Assembly: GCA_947498325.1 (NCBI GenBank)
Contig: CANMKE010000001.1
Location: 186,001-250,000 of the forward strand
Source: an uncultured Persicobacter sp.
Lineage (GTDB): Bacteria; Bacteroidota; Bacteroidia; Cytophagales; Cyclobacteriaceae
Reading direction: 5' to 3'
Length of the DNA: 64,000 nucleotides
Part shown: positions 18,154-25,354 of the stretch, piece by piece
Position numbering within the stretch: the first letter of the stretch is position 1
How the letters are laid out: each line of letters begins with the position of its first letter
Program-made: the position numbers and the translations under genes
The notes under the pieces: generated by a model
Seen by the model: only the letters and a program-made list of their open reading frames with translations
Databases searched by the model: none
What the model was told of the DNA's origin: nothing

Positions 18154-18296
18154 GTGGATTCAGTTCGATCGATTTAAAAATTGCGCTTGCAAATATACGA
18201 CTATTTGTCTTGATTTTTCACTTTTATCGGTAGTAGCTGCGCAAGCCAAGAGATGAAATAGGTAGCTGCACAGAGAATAATTTTCATATTTTAATA

Positions 18297-18326
18297 TTCA
18301 GGATCGTCGCATTTCTCTTATTTTTG
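18297..18326 (+). promoter_or_regulatory. Bacteroidota-type promoter giving a near-leaderless transcript
   Basis: TTC (18297-18299), 19 bp, then TATTTTTG (18319-18326), an exact TAnnTTTG -7 box. The expected transcription start about 5-7 bp downstream coincides with the ATG at 18332, so the mRNA would have almost no leader. The -33 box matches TTG at two of three positions. Confidence 0.4.
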
Positions 18327-18331
18327 CGGGC

Positions 18332-19918
18332 ATGAATAGTTCCGAAAACCAACTGAGTGCCATCAATTGGCCAAAGCGACTGGGAATACTTGTTGGTATT
18401 TCTTTTTTAATCCGACTCTGTATTGCTCATTTTACCGCTTTGGGTAACGATGAGGTGTATTATTGGACGTATGCCGTGCTGCCTGATATCAGCCATTTTG
18501 ATCACCCCCCTTTGGTGGGCTGGCTTATACGGCTCAGCAGCCTGAATTTGAATTTTACCAATGAGGTGTTTATTCGCGGTGGGGCGCTACTGATTGGCTC
18601 GGTGAACATCGTGGTCTTTTTCAATATCGGTAAATACCTGAAAGATGAGCTGACAGGCTGGTACGCTGCCTTGCTTTATGTAGGCTCGGTTTATTGCAGT
18701 ATTATTGCGGGAACTTTTATTCTACCCGATACGCCACAGTCTTTGTTCTGGCTCCTGGGTCTGTTTGCTTTTATTAAGGCTTTTGATGAAAATCGGCAGC
18801 AGGACGACCATGGCAAGCAACTGCTGCTGGCAGGGCTTTGGACGGGCTTGGCGATGTATAGTAAATACCACGGGGTGTTTCTGTGGATGGGTGCCTTGTT
18901 GTATATCAGTTTTAATAATTGGCGCTGGTGGTTGCGCTGGGAGCTGTATGCTGCGGGTATTTTGAGTATTCTGATTTTCTCTCCTGTGCTGTACTGGAAT
19001 TATCAGAATGCATTTATCAGTTTTACTTTTCACGGTGAACGGGTAGATCCAAATACGGGAGTTAGGCCATTGTTTTTGATGCAGGCGGTATTGGGGCAGA
19101 TTGCCTATAACAATCCCATCAATTCCGTTTTGTGTATTATTGCCCTTGTTGCTGCTCAGCGAAAAAAGTTGAGGATTGACCCTTTGCGAAAAGTATTGAT
19201 TTATATGGGGCTGCCCCTGGTGCTCTTGTTTACGGGCGTGGCATTGTTCAAGCAGATTTTGCCCCACTGGACAAGTCCTGGGTTTTTCAGCCTGATGTTG
19301 CTGGCCGCAATTTGGCTGCGGGAGCGTAAAAACAGCCAAGAGGTGCTCTACCCTGCGGTGTTGAAATGGTCGGTAGGCCTGATCCTTTTTATTTTTGTGG
19401 TGGGTATCATCGATATTAATACAGGCATTGTGCCGCTGTCGCATGAAACAGCACCCACACGTATCGGGCGAGGAGATGTAACCCTTGATATGCATGGCTG
19501 GAAGGATTTGCGTGCACCCTTTGCGGCATTTATAAAAAAAGAGAAGGAAAATGGGAAGTACCTCGGCAACAAGATGATGAGCCAAAAATGGTTTCCTGCT
19601 GCTCACCTGGACTTTTATGTGGCCACGCCTTTGGGGTTTGACATGTATGGTGGAGGTAATTTGCTCGACACCCATGAGTACGCCTGGCTTACTGAAGCAC
19701 GTGGCGGATTTAAAAAAGGAGACAGTGCTTATTATATTACCCCTTCGACCATGTTTGTAGATGCTGAAGGGCTGTATGCTGACCATTTTCAGCAGGTGGA
19801 ACTGGCGACGGTCATTCCTGTGAAAAGGGGAGGGAAGTTGTCCCGTAACTTTTATGTTTACAGACTGATTAAGGCTAAAAATGACTTGCACCCCTTTGCG
19901 CATCCGCAATGGCAGTAG
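18332..19918 (+). CDS. GT39/ArnT-like membrane glycosyltransferase
   Basis: Integral membrane glycosyltransferase of 528 residues, of the dolichyl/undecaprenyl-phosphate sugar-transferase superfamily (GT39/GT83-like, PMT_2 domain). The first periplasmic loop carries the catalytic acidic pair Asp40-Glu41 in GNDEVYYW, followed by SHFDHPPLVGW (residues 54-64), a hallmark of this family. About ten hydrophobic helices fill residues 15-370. A soluble C-terminal part of about 150 residues follows. It would transfer a sugar from a polyprenyl-phosphate carrier to lipid A, a glycan or a protein at the outer face of the inner membrane; the acceptor cannot be told from sequence. It is a single gene, and the next gene starts 82 bp later. 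Confidence 0.85.
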   Translation: MNSSENQLSAINWPKRLGILVGISFLIRLCIAHFTALGNDEVYYWTYAVLPDISHFDHPPLVGWLIRLSSLNLNFTNEVFIRGGALLIGSVNIVVFFNIGKYLKDELTGWYAALLYVGSVYCSIIAGTFILPDTPQSLFWLLGLFAFIKAFDENRQQDDHGKQLLLAGLWTGLAMYSKYHGVFLWMGALLYISFNNWRWWLRWELYAAGILSILIFSPVLYWNYQNAFISFTFHGERVDPNTGVRPLFLMQAVLGQIAYNNPINSVLCIIALVAAQRKKLRIDPLRKVLIYMGLPLVLLFTGVALFKQILPHWTSPGFFSLMLLAAIWLRERKNSQEVLYPAVLKWSVGLILFIFVVGIIDINTGIVPLSHETAPTRIGRGDVTLDMHGWKDLRAPFAAFIKKEKENGKYLGNKMMSQKWFPAAHLDFYVATPLGFDMYGGGNLLDTHEYAWLTEARGGFKKGDSAYYITPSTMFVDAEGLYADHFQQVELATVIPVKRGGKLSRNFYVYRLIKAKNDLHPFAHPQWQ

Positions 19919-20000
19919 GGGGCTGGTCGTGAGGCTGACTTATGCTTTTGTTCTTGGGCGCGCAGGTGTTTTTTAGCTTTTTTTTTGCGTTTATTGAAAC

Positions 20001-20408
20001 ATGAAACAAAGTCAGCATACCCCTATCGTTGTTTTGCCTGAAGCCCTCGAACAGCCCTCCTTTATGGGTTGTGGGATGGAAAATTCTAATGTTACTTTGG
20101 GCGAACTTATTGGAGAATATAACCGCCTTATTGCGCTGTTGCGGCAAGCCGTGATGTCGATGGCAGAGCACCGTCAGTTGACGGTAGAGAATTTCGATCA
20201 GGTCGATCTAAAAAATAAGCACGGATATATCATCAATGGCTCGCAGCTTTCCAAACTGGTGAAAAAGTACAGTTACCTGGAATTTGCCTATGATGACCTG
20301 TATTTTTTTATGCCCGATACCTTGACAGCCAATAAGTTGCTGCGTGGTATTGATTACTGTGAGGCTTATGCACAATGGGAGCAGCGCTTTTCCTCGCTCA
20401 AAGCGTAA
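20001..20408 (+). CDS. Hypothetical protein upstream of tetR
   Basis: I do not recognise this 135-residue protein. It lacks a signal peptide and membrane segments, is predicted soluble and mostly helical, and contains many Leu and aromatic residues (YSYLEFAYDDLYFFMP). It ends 50 bp before the preferred start of the TetR regulator on the same strand. The putative TetR operator lies between them, so the two are probably separate transcripts. Confidence 0.55.
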   Translation: MKQSQHTPIVVLPEALEQPSFMGCGMENSNVTLGELIGEYNRLIALLRQAVMSMAEHRQLTVENFDQVDLKNKHGYIINGSQLSKLVKKYSYLEFAYDDLYFFMPDTLTANKLLRGIDYCEAYAQWEQRFSSLKA

Positions 20409-20428
20409 ATATCCTTTCGGAAACTTGA

Positions 20429-20450
20429 TAAATGAACGTATTTTCATTTA
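20429..20450. promoter_or_regulatory. Putative TetR operator (site 1, autoregulatory)
   Basis: Palindrome TAAATGAA (20429-20436) / TTCATTTA (20443-20450) with a 6-bp centre. The core AAATGAA-N6-TTCATTT is the same, with the same spacing, as in the palindrome at 21037-21062. It overlaps an upstream ATG at 20432 and ends 9 bp before the ATG at 20459, which argues for 20459 as the real start of the regulator. Confidence 0.6.
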
Positions 20451-20458
20451 ATTTGAGT

Positions 20459-21031
20459 ATGCGCATAAAAGATGAAGGAAAAATAGCCCGAATTTACGAA
20501 GCGACTATTCAGCTAGTGAATGAGATTGGCATTGTAGGAGCGACCATCCCCAAGATTGCCAAAGCAGCAGGAATGGCTTCTGGTACGCTATATATTTATT
20601 TTGAAAATAAAGAAGCGTTATTGCGGGCACTGTACCTGGATTTGAAAACCAAAGTGATGCAGGTGACTTTTGAGGAGATTGACCCTCAGCAACCTTTTAA
20701 ATTGCAGTTGTTTCAGTTGTGGAAAGAACTGATCGATTTCAGCGTAGCACATCAGCCGCAACGTATTTTTATGGAGCAATACAAGCAAAGCCCTTATTAC
20801 GATTCCACCGTTCGGGCAGCTTCGGGGGAATGGCTTTTGCGTGCCGATGCTTTTCTTGCCGAAGGCAGGCGGCAGCTTTTGATTAAGGATGCCCCCCATG
20901 ACCTGGTCTTTAATTTAATGTATGGTTACCTCACGGCCCTTGCAACCGCACAACATCAAAAGGAAATAGTCCTGACTTCCGCTAAGATCGAGGCCTCCTT
21001 TCAGTTGCTTTGGGATGCGATAAAAGCATAA
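20459..21031 (+). CDS. TetR/AcrR-family transcriptional regulator
   Basis: TetR-type repressor. An upstream ATG at 20432 would give 199 residues, but MRIKDEGKIARIYEA at 20459 is the usual TetR beginning and the palindrome at 20429-20450 then lies in the leader, so I prefer 190 residues. The helix-turn-helix is clear: TIPKIAKAAGMASGTLYIYFENKEALL. The C-terminal ligand domain is all-helical and not diagnostic. The gene is flanked by two similar palindromes, before itself and before the following metallo-hydrolase gene 68 bp downstream. This suggests that it represses itself and that gene in response to an unknown ligand. Confidence 0.9.
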   Translation: MRIKDEGKIARIYEATIQLVNEIGIVGATIPKIAKAAGMASGTLYIYFENKEALLRALYLDLKTKVMQVTFEEIDPQQPFKLQLFQLWKELIDFSVAHQPQRIFMEQYKQSPYYDSTVRAASGEWLLRADAFLAEGRRQLLIKDAPHDLVFNLMYGYLTALATAQHQKEIVLTSAKIEASFQLLWDAIKA

Positions 21032-21036
21032 ACCAA

Positions 21037-21062
21037 CAAAAATGAAAACCTTTTCATTTTTG
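21037..21062. promoter_or_regulatory. Putative TetR operator (site 2, before the metallo-hydrolase)
   Basis: Near-perfect palindrome with 12-bp arms, CAAAAATGAAAA (21037-21048) and TTTTCATTTTTG (21051-21062), around a 2-bp centre. It shares AAATGAA-N6-TTCATTT with site 1. It begins 5 bp after the tetR stop and ends 37 bp before the next ATG. Its stem is only A/T-rich, so it would be a poor intrinsic terminator. Confidence 0.65.
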
Positions 21063-21099
21063 GATCGTAAGCATCTACATATCACATTTAATTAATCTC

Positions 21100-22215
21100 A
21101 TGCCTCAACCACGCTTATTATGGTTTTTACTGCTGTTCATCATGACGGCAGTCGGCTATTCCTTTATTCAATCCTCGATCATGCGACCACAATTTGACTC
21201 CCCGAATTTTAATGGGAAGAAGTTTGTTAACCTAACACCTGCCAAGCCTTATTATGAATATGATTTCTGGGCTACGGGCAAGGCTTATTATCATGCCAAA
21301 ACGGAGGACAGACTTCCAAAAATTGATATTCCAGTACATAAGATCAACGCCAAAGATTTCAGCCTGAAACCTAAAGATTTTGAATATACCTGGCTTGGTC
21401 ATTCTTCGTTTATTTTAGATTTTGAAGGGCAGCGCTTTTTGATAGACCCCGTTTTTAGTGAACGTGCCTCGATGTTCAGCTTTGCTGGTCCAAAACGTTT
21501 TCATGAAGTACCGATCACCGTGGCTGAATTACCGAAGCTTGATGCCGTACTGATTTCACATGACCATTACGATCACCTGGATGCGGCCACGATTAAATCT
21601 TTGGCAAAAGAGACTTCCGTACACTTTTATGTGCCGCTTGGCATAGGGCATCACCTCAAGGGTTGGGGCGTTTCTGCGGAGCGTATTCACGAATATGACT
21701 GGTGGGAGAGTGTGCAACTTGGGACGGTGAAGCTGGTCTGTGTTCCTGCCCGTCATTCTTCTGGGCGTGGGATTTTAGATCAGTCCTCAACATTGTGGAG
21801 TGGTTGGGCATTTATTGGTGCAAGGAGAAAAGTGATATACAGTGGCGATACTGCGGATATGCCCACAGAATTTCAGGAAATCCACGATCGTTTTGGCGGG
21901 TTCGATATCAGTATTTTTCAGGTTGGAGCCTATGATAAGTTGTGGGAAGATGCGCACATTTTACCCGAACAGTCATTGAAGGCGAATCAGACGTTGGGGG
22001 TCAAGTATATGATTCCAGTGCATTGGGGTACTTTTGATTTGGCGTTGCACACTTGGGATGCTCCCATAAAGGCGCTGTTTGCGGGTATCGGGCAATATCA
22101 GTATCAGATTAAAGTTCCAGAAGTGGGTCTTCAGCAGGCCTTCGAGGATTTATCTGGGAATAATTTTTGGTGGCAGGAAAAGAAAGTTGGTAACGTATTG
22201 AAAAAAGCGATATAA
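21100..22215 (+). CDS. NAPE-PLD/UlaG-like metallo-beta-lactamase-fold hydrolase
   Basis: Metallo-beta-lactamase-fold hydrolase of 371 residues, closest in layout to NAPE-PLD-like and UlaG-like proteins. It starts with an uncleaved or cleaved hydrophobic segment (LLWFLLLFIMTAVGYSF). The metal site is SHDHYDHLD with His154, Asp155, His156, Asp158 and His159; further ligands are the His in PARHSSGRG, the Asp in IYSGDTAD, and the His in IPVHWGTF. The segment YTWLGHSSFILDFEG plus FLIDPVF is typical for this subgroup. It would hydrolyse a phosphodiester, possibly of N-acyl phospholipids, on the outer side of the inner membrane; the substrate is inference. It is probably controlled by the TetR protein encoded just upstream through the palindrome at 21037. 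Confidence 0.85.
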   Translation: MPQPRLLWFLLLFIMTAVGYSFIQSSIMRPQFDSPNFNGKKFVNLTPAKPYYEYDFWATGKAYYHAKTEDRLPKIDIPVHKINAKDFSLKPKDFEYTWLGHSSFILDFEGQRFLIDPVFSERASMFSFAGPKRFHEVPITVAELPKLDAVLISHDHYDHLDAATIKSLAKETSVHFYVPLGIGHHLKGWGVSAERIHEYDWWESVQLGTVKLVCVPARHSSGRGILDQSSTLWSGWAFIGARRKVIYSGDTADMPTEFQEIHDRFGGFDISIFQVGAYDKLWEDAHILPEQSLKANQTLGVKYMIPVHWGTFDLALHTWDAPIKALFAGIGQYQYQIKVPEVGLQQAFEDLSGNNFWWQEKKVGNVLKKAI

Positions 22216-22331
22216 ATATTGTATTTTATCATATCTAATGTGTGTTTGTCCCTTAATATTTTAAAAAGTATTTTTCTGGAAATTTGTGTATGAATTTTGA
22301 TGAAGTTCTATCGCATTAAAGTATATGAAAA

Positions 22332-22505
22332 ATGACCACTGATAAAAGTGAAAATCAAGTGAAAAAAGAGGTTGAAGAAACCCTGAGTCAATTGACTGCT
22401 TTGAAAAAAAGCGAAAAGATTGATCATCTGGTGGAAGAACTTGCTGATGACTTTGCCGCCCTGGCAAAGCAAATACATACCGCGCAACAACAAAAGAAAA
22501 ACTGA
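22332..22505 (+). CDS. Small acidic helical protein (57 residues)
   Basis: A short open frame translating to MTTDKSENQVKKEVEE... and ending ...HTAQQQKKN. It is highly charged, without Cys or Trp, and would form one long amphipathic helix or coiled coil (LSQLTALKKSEKIDHLVEEL with heptad-like Leu spacing). It is supported by good codon use, an ATG, and a strong terminator 20 bp after the stop codon. No function can be assigned. It lies between the metallo-hydrolase gene (116 bp) and the convergent GT61 gene. Confidence 0.6.
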   Translation: MTTDKSENQVKKEVEETLSQLTALKKSEKIDHLVEELADDFAALAKQIHTAQQQKKN

Positions 22506-22524
22506 TTTTGAAATTGGTCAAAAT

Positions 22525-22552
22525 AAAAAGCCTCTCATGAAGAGGCTTTTTG
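22525..22552. terminator. Bidirectional terminator
   Basis: The stem AAAAAGCCTCT (22525-22535) / AGAGGCTTTTT (22541-22551), loop CATGA, lies between the convergent small gene and the GT61 gene and can serve both. Confidence 0.85.
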
Positions 22553-22578
22553 TTGTTTGAAGAATTGGCTTACCTGAC

Positions 22579-23808
22579 TTACTTGGCTTTCCTGTAGCTT
22601 TTGCTTTGCTTCTTGCCAATTAAATCTTTTGTTTCTTCCAGATAGGCGCTAACCGACTGATGGAGCGCATCTATAGGGACTTCAATATCGGCCTTGTTGG
22701 CAATATGAAGTGTCTCGTTTTTATGGGCCCCTTTAATGCTGGGGCAAATAAGCATTTTGTATTGTAAGTTCAGTCGCAGCGCGAGTTCCTGGTAAAGTGG
22801 AGAAACATACTCCGAAGGAAACACCTCAATGACCTTTGTTTTTGGTTCACAGAAGAAAAGGTTGGTTAAGGCCGCCCCGTGTGGCGCTATAATCACCTTC
22901 GCCTGCTTAAACAAGGCAATCTGTTTTTGAAAGCTAAGTTTTGAAAGCTGAATAATATCAAAACCCTGCTTTTGCAGGGCAAGGATCACCTCGTCTTCAT
23001 TGGTTACCCTTCGCTGGCTGGCATCGCCTCTGCTGATGTATATATATGGTGCTGCATCTATGGTCGCTGTTAGCTCAGCCGTATAGGCTTTGAAGAAGTC
23101 CATCAGCCATGGCCTGAACCATCCGTTATACCTCGACGTTGTGGGCAAGTAGAGTCGTTCGCATTGCAGGTATTCAATGTTTTCTGCATTGATGATTTTC
23201 TCTTCGGGAATTCCGAAAAATTCGATGGATTGTTTTTGGAAAGTCAGAGAATAATTGGGCATCAGGAACCAGTCAATGTCATCCCATCGCCCACTTTTTT
23301 TCAATAGCCACAATCGGGGGATAGCGTCCACCATCCAATGGAAGTAGTTGTCTTTTCCTCCACCAATCACCATGCTGAATACGCTTCCCTGAAGTTGTTT
23401 GGCCTTGCGTATTTTTGGTAAGTAGTGGCCCGTTGAACATGCCTCGGCACTGCTGTCCACACGATGAAAGTAAGAATGCTGTTGAAGAATAAGATTGTTT
23501 TGCAGTACAAAAAACTCAAAGAGGTTATCTGTAAAAACCGTGCAGTTTTCTACAATCGTTAGGCTCGAGGGTGGCGTTTCACAATCGGCATTTTGTGTTT
23601 TGTAATCGTCACGAAAATGAATAAAGTCGTGCTCGGGAACCACCATGGGCAAAGGTTCTGGCGGGATTACAGGAATCTGTTCTAAATTAACTTCACTCTC
23701 CTGTGCAAAAAGATATCGACGCATGAAAACGGATGCGATCTGCCGACCCACCTTTTTTCCATTCAATTGTCGCCGAGCGATAGATTTTAGTTTTTTTACT
23801 GTAACCAT
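22579..23808 (-). CDS. GT61-family glycosyltransferase
   Basis: A 409-residue cytosolic glycosyltransferase of the GT61 (DUF563) family. Diagnostic stretches are KDNYFHWMVDAIPRLWLL in the N-terminal half and YIYISRGDASQRRVTNEDE followed by AKVIIAPHGAALTNLFFC in the C-terminal half, the latter being the nucleotide-sugar site. GT61 enzymes add xylose, GlcNAc or other sugars to glycans; in bacteria they are often in capsule or LPS loci. No other polysaccharide genes are adjacent, so the acceptor is unknown. There is no signal peptide; the N-terminus is basic (MVTVKKLKSIARRQL). It is a single gene with a shared terminator downstream. Confidence 0.85.
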   Translation of the reverse strand: MVTVKKLKSIARRQLNGKKVGRQIASVFMRRYLFAQESEVNLEQIPVIPPEPLPMVVPEHDFIHFRDDYKTQNADCETPPSSLTIVENCTVFTDNLFEFFVLQNNLILQQHSYFHRVDSSAEACSTGHYLPKIRKAKQLQGSVFSMVIGGGKDNYFHWMVDAIPRLWLLKKSGRWDDIDWFLMPNYSLTFQKQSIEFFGIPEEKIINAENIEYLQCERLYLPTTSRYNGWFRPWLMDFFKAYTAELTATIDAAPYIYISRGDASQRRVTNEDEVILALQKQGFDIIQLSKLSFQKQIALFKQAKVIIAPHGAALTNLFFCEPKTKVIEVFPSEYVSPLYQELALRLNLQYKMLICPSIKGAHKNETLHIANKADIEVPIDALHQSVSAYLEETKDLIGKKQSKSYRKAK

Positions 23809-23899
23809 GCTAAAATTGATGATGTTCTCTTTATAGGAATGCTTATTATTCTAAAAAGTTGATCCTCAGCGATGATCGATCCTATATAATTGTTCAATA

Positions 23900-24283
23900 G
23901 TGCAGTTTAATGATATGTTTGTAGGAGTGCGCATTATTGACGATCTTTGCGGACTCAATTTTACTGATATGCAGATTACCGTAAACGCCAAGAGCTGGGA
24001 TGAGCTCGTTGAAAAATCAATCAGTGCATTGCGCCCTTTTGCGCCTTGCCGAACATTTAAGCTGACCATCGACCTGAAATACGACAGTGCTTTCTTTGTT
24101 GATGCGCTACAGGATTATCAGTTTATGGAAGTGGTTGAACATATGTTCTCTGGTCAAACGGTCATGCACTGGAACGCACAGGCAGTTACTGATTTTGATA
24201 AAGGCTTTGAATTTCGGTTTCGATTCAAGGCGAAAGGGATCACGGCTTTCCATCCTAAATATCGGGCACAATCAACCGATTAA
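23900..24283 (+). CDS. Hypothetical protein
   Basis: An unrecognised soluble 127-residue protein with no signal peptide. It is alpha/beta in appearance, with a stretch TFKLTIDLKYDSAFFVDALQ that faintly resembles the VVFQLEYMNTSSSKCFVDML segment of the SiaC-family protein at 29.1 kb; the similarity is too weak to claim homology. It is divergent from the GT61 gene with a 91-bp gap and is followed by a terminator hairpin. Confidence 0.55.
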   Translation: MQFNDMFVGVRIIDDLCGLNFTDMQITVNAKSWDELVEKSISALRPFAPCRTFKLTIDLKYDSAFFVDALQDYQFMEVVEHMFSGQTVMHWNAQAVTDFDKGFEFRFRFKAKGITAFHPKYRAQSTD

Positions 24284-24310
24284 TCAATCGTCTCTTATTG
24301 ACATCTCTTC

Positions 24311-24343
24311 AAGGTTTTCCATTTAGGCGGAAAGCCTTTTTTT
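24311..24343 (+). terminator. Terminator after the 127-residue hypothetical gene
   Basis: The stem AAGGTTTTCC (24311-24320) / GGAAAGCCTT (24329-24338) has one G-T pair and is followed by seven T residues. Confidence 0.7.
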
Positions 24344-24561
24344 GTGGGGTGATTTTTTGTGCCATAAGGAGGTGATCGACGATAAATTACCAAATTCCCC
24401 TTTTTAAGAACTCAACAAAAGCAGGACAGGGGCTGATCATTCCTTCAGCTTGAGAGGGTGGCTCAAGGGGCTACGGGGTCGTGTGCTGATCGATTGAATA
24501 TGACGTTTGACCTTCTTTCGATTTGGGGAGATTCTGGCAGGGCAAGTGATTTTTCAGGCAT

Positions 24562-24588
24562 AAAAAAAGCCACCCGAATGGGTGGCTT
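24562..24588 (-). terminator. Terminator of the TPR gene at 24.6 kb
   Basis: The stem AAGCCACCC (24567-24575) / GGGTGGCTT (24580-24588), loop GAAT, has an A run on its left that becomes the U run of the leftward transcript. Confidence 0.85.
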
Positions 24589-24612
24589 CTTTCATTTCTT
24601 ATTGTCAAATGA

Positions 24613-25206
24613 TTATTTGATCATTTGTTGAACATTGTCCAATAAAGTTTTTGCAGAAGAGTTGTTTGGCTCGATCTCCAAAGCTTTTTCCAATAATGGA
24701 ATCGCTTTTTTAGCTTCCGCTTTAGCAGCTTCGATTTGCTTTGGATCAGCTTGCATCTGGTTGGCTTTCTTTACGATTTTAGCACCTTGCTTGTAGTATT
24801 TGCTTGATAAAGTGTGAACCATTGTACGGCTTTTTGGGCACTTTTCGATACCTGCTTCACATGCTTTATATACCTCGTCCATTTTCTTTGCTTTTTTCAA
24901 AGAAGCAACTTTCAGGTCAAGGGCTTTACAAGCTTTATAGTTGTTTTCTGCAGCTTTATCGAAATAGCTTGCAGCTTCGTCATATTTCTTGGTTTTGTAA
25001 GCAGAGTAACCCGCGTTAAAGTAGATAGTCGCATCCACTTCGGCAGGCATTGCAGCTTCAGCTTTTTTGTAAGCGTCCAATGCTGTGGTGTAATCTTTCG
25101 CCGCCATTGCTTTGTTCGCATCGTTTTTCAGTGCTGCGAAATCCTGTGCATTTGCAGTGAAGGCCATTGCTAAGACGCAAATCACTGCCAAAAAAGTTCT
25201 TTTCAT
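24613..25206 (-). CDS. Periplasmic tetratricopeptide-repeat protein
   Basis: Exported 197-residue protein with a standard signal peptide (MKRTFLAVICVLAMAFTANAQ). The mature part is Ala/Lys-rich with TPR-like helices: YTTALDAYKKAEAAMPAEVDATIYFNAGYSAYKTKKYDEAASYFDKAAE, then a longer spacer, and a last repeat AIPLLEKALEIEPNNSSAKTLLDN. Strong codon bias and a good promoter suggest high expression. TPRs imply a scaffolding role in the periplasm; the partner is unknown. It is a single gene with its own promoter and terminator. Confidence 0.8.
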   Translation of the reverse strand: MKRTFLAVICVLAMAFTANAQDFAALKNDANKAMAAKDYTTALDAYKKAEAAMPAEVDATIYFNAGYSAYKTKKYDEAASYFDKAAENNYKACKALDLKVASLKKAKKMDEVYKACEAGIEKCPKSRTMVHTLSSKYYKQGAKIVKKANQMQADPKQIEAAKAEAKKAIPLLEKALEIEPNNSSAKTLLDNVQQMIK

Positions 25207-25241
25207 AATGTTATAAGACTAATTTTCTATAAAATCCAATT

Positions 25242-25272
25242 TAAATATATAATCAACTAACGAAAACCTCAA
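25242..25272 (-). promoter_or_regulatory. Bacteroidota-type promoter for the periplasmic TPR gene
   Basis: Read on the minus strand: TTG (25272-25270), 20 bp, TATATTTA (25249-25242), one mismatch from TAnnTTTG. It lies 36 bp upstream of the ATG. Confidence 0.45.
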
Positions 25273-25354
25273 AGGATTTTTTTCTAAAGTCCGTTAAAAA
25301 TCGTTAAAACTGATCAATGCTGGATTTGGGTTATAAATATTTGATTGTTTTCTA

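Larger units (their letters stand above)
24284..24612. other. Intergenic region with two terminators
   Basis: The gap between convergent genes holds one rightward terminator (24311-24343) and one leftward terminator (24562-24588). The roughly 215 bp between them contain no open frame, repeat or hairpin that I would defend. Confidence 0.5.

Noticed and set aside
18722-19909. 395-codon antisense frame inside the GT39-type gene
   Set aside because: It is a mirror of a strongly supported membrane-protein gene; the translation is rich in His, Gln and Cys with no domain or signal.
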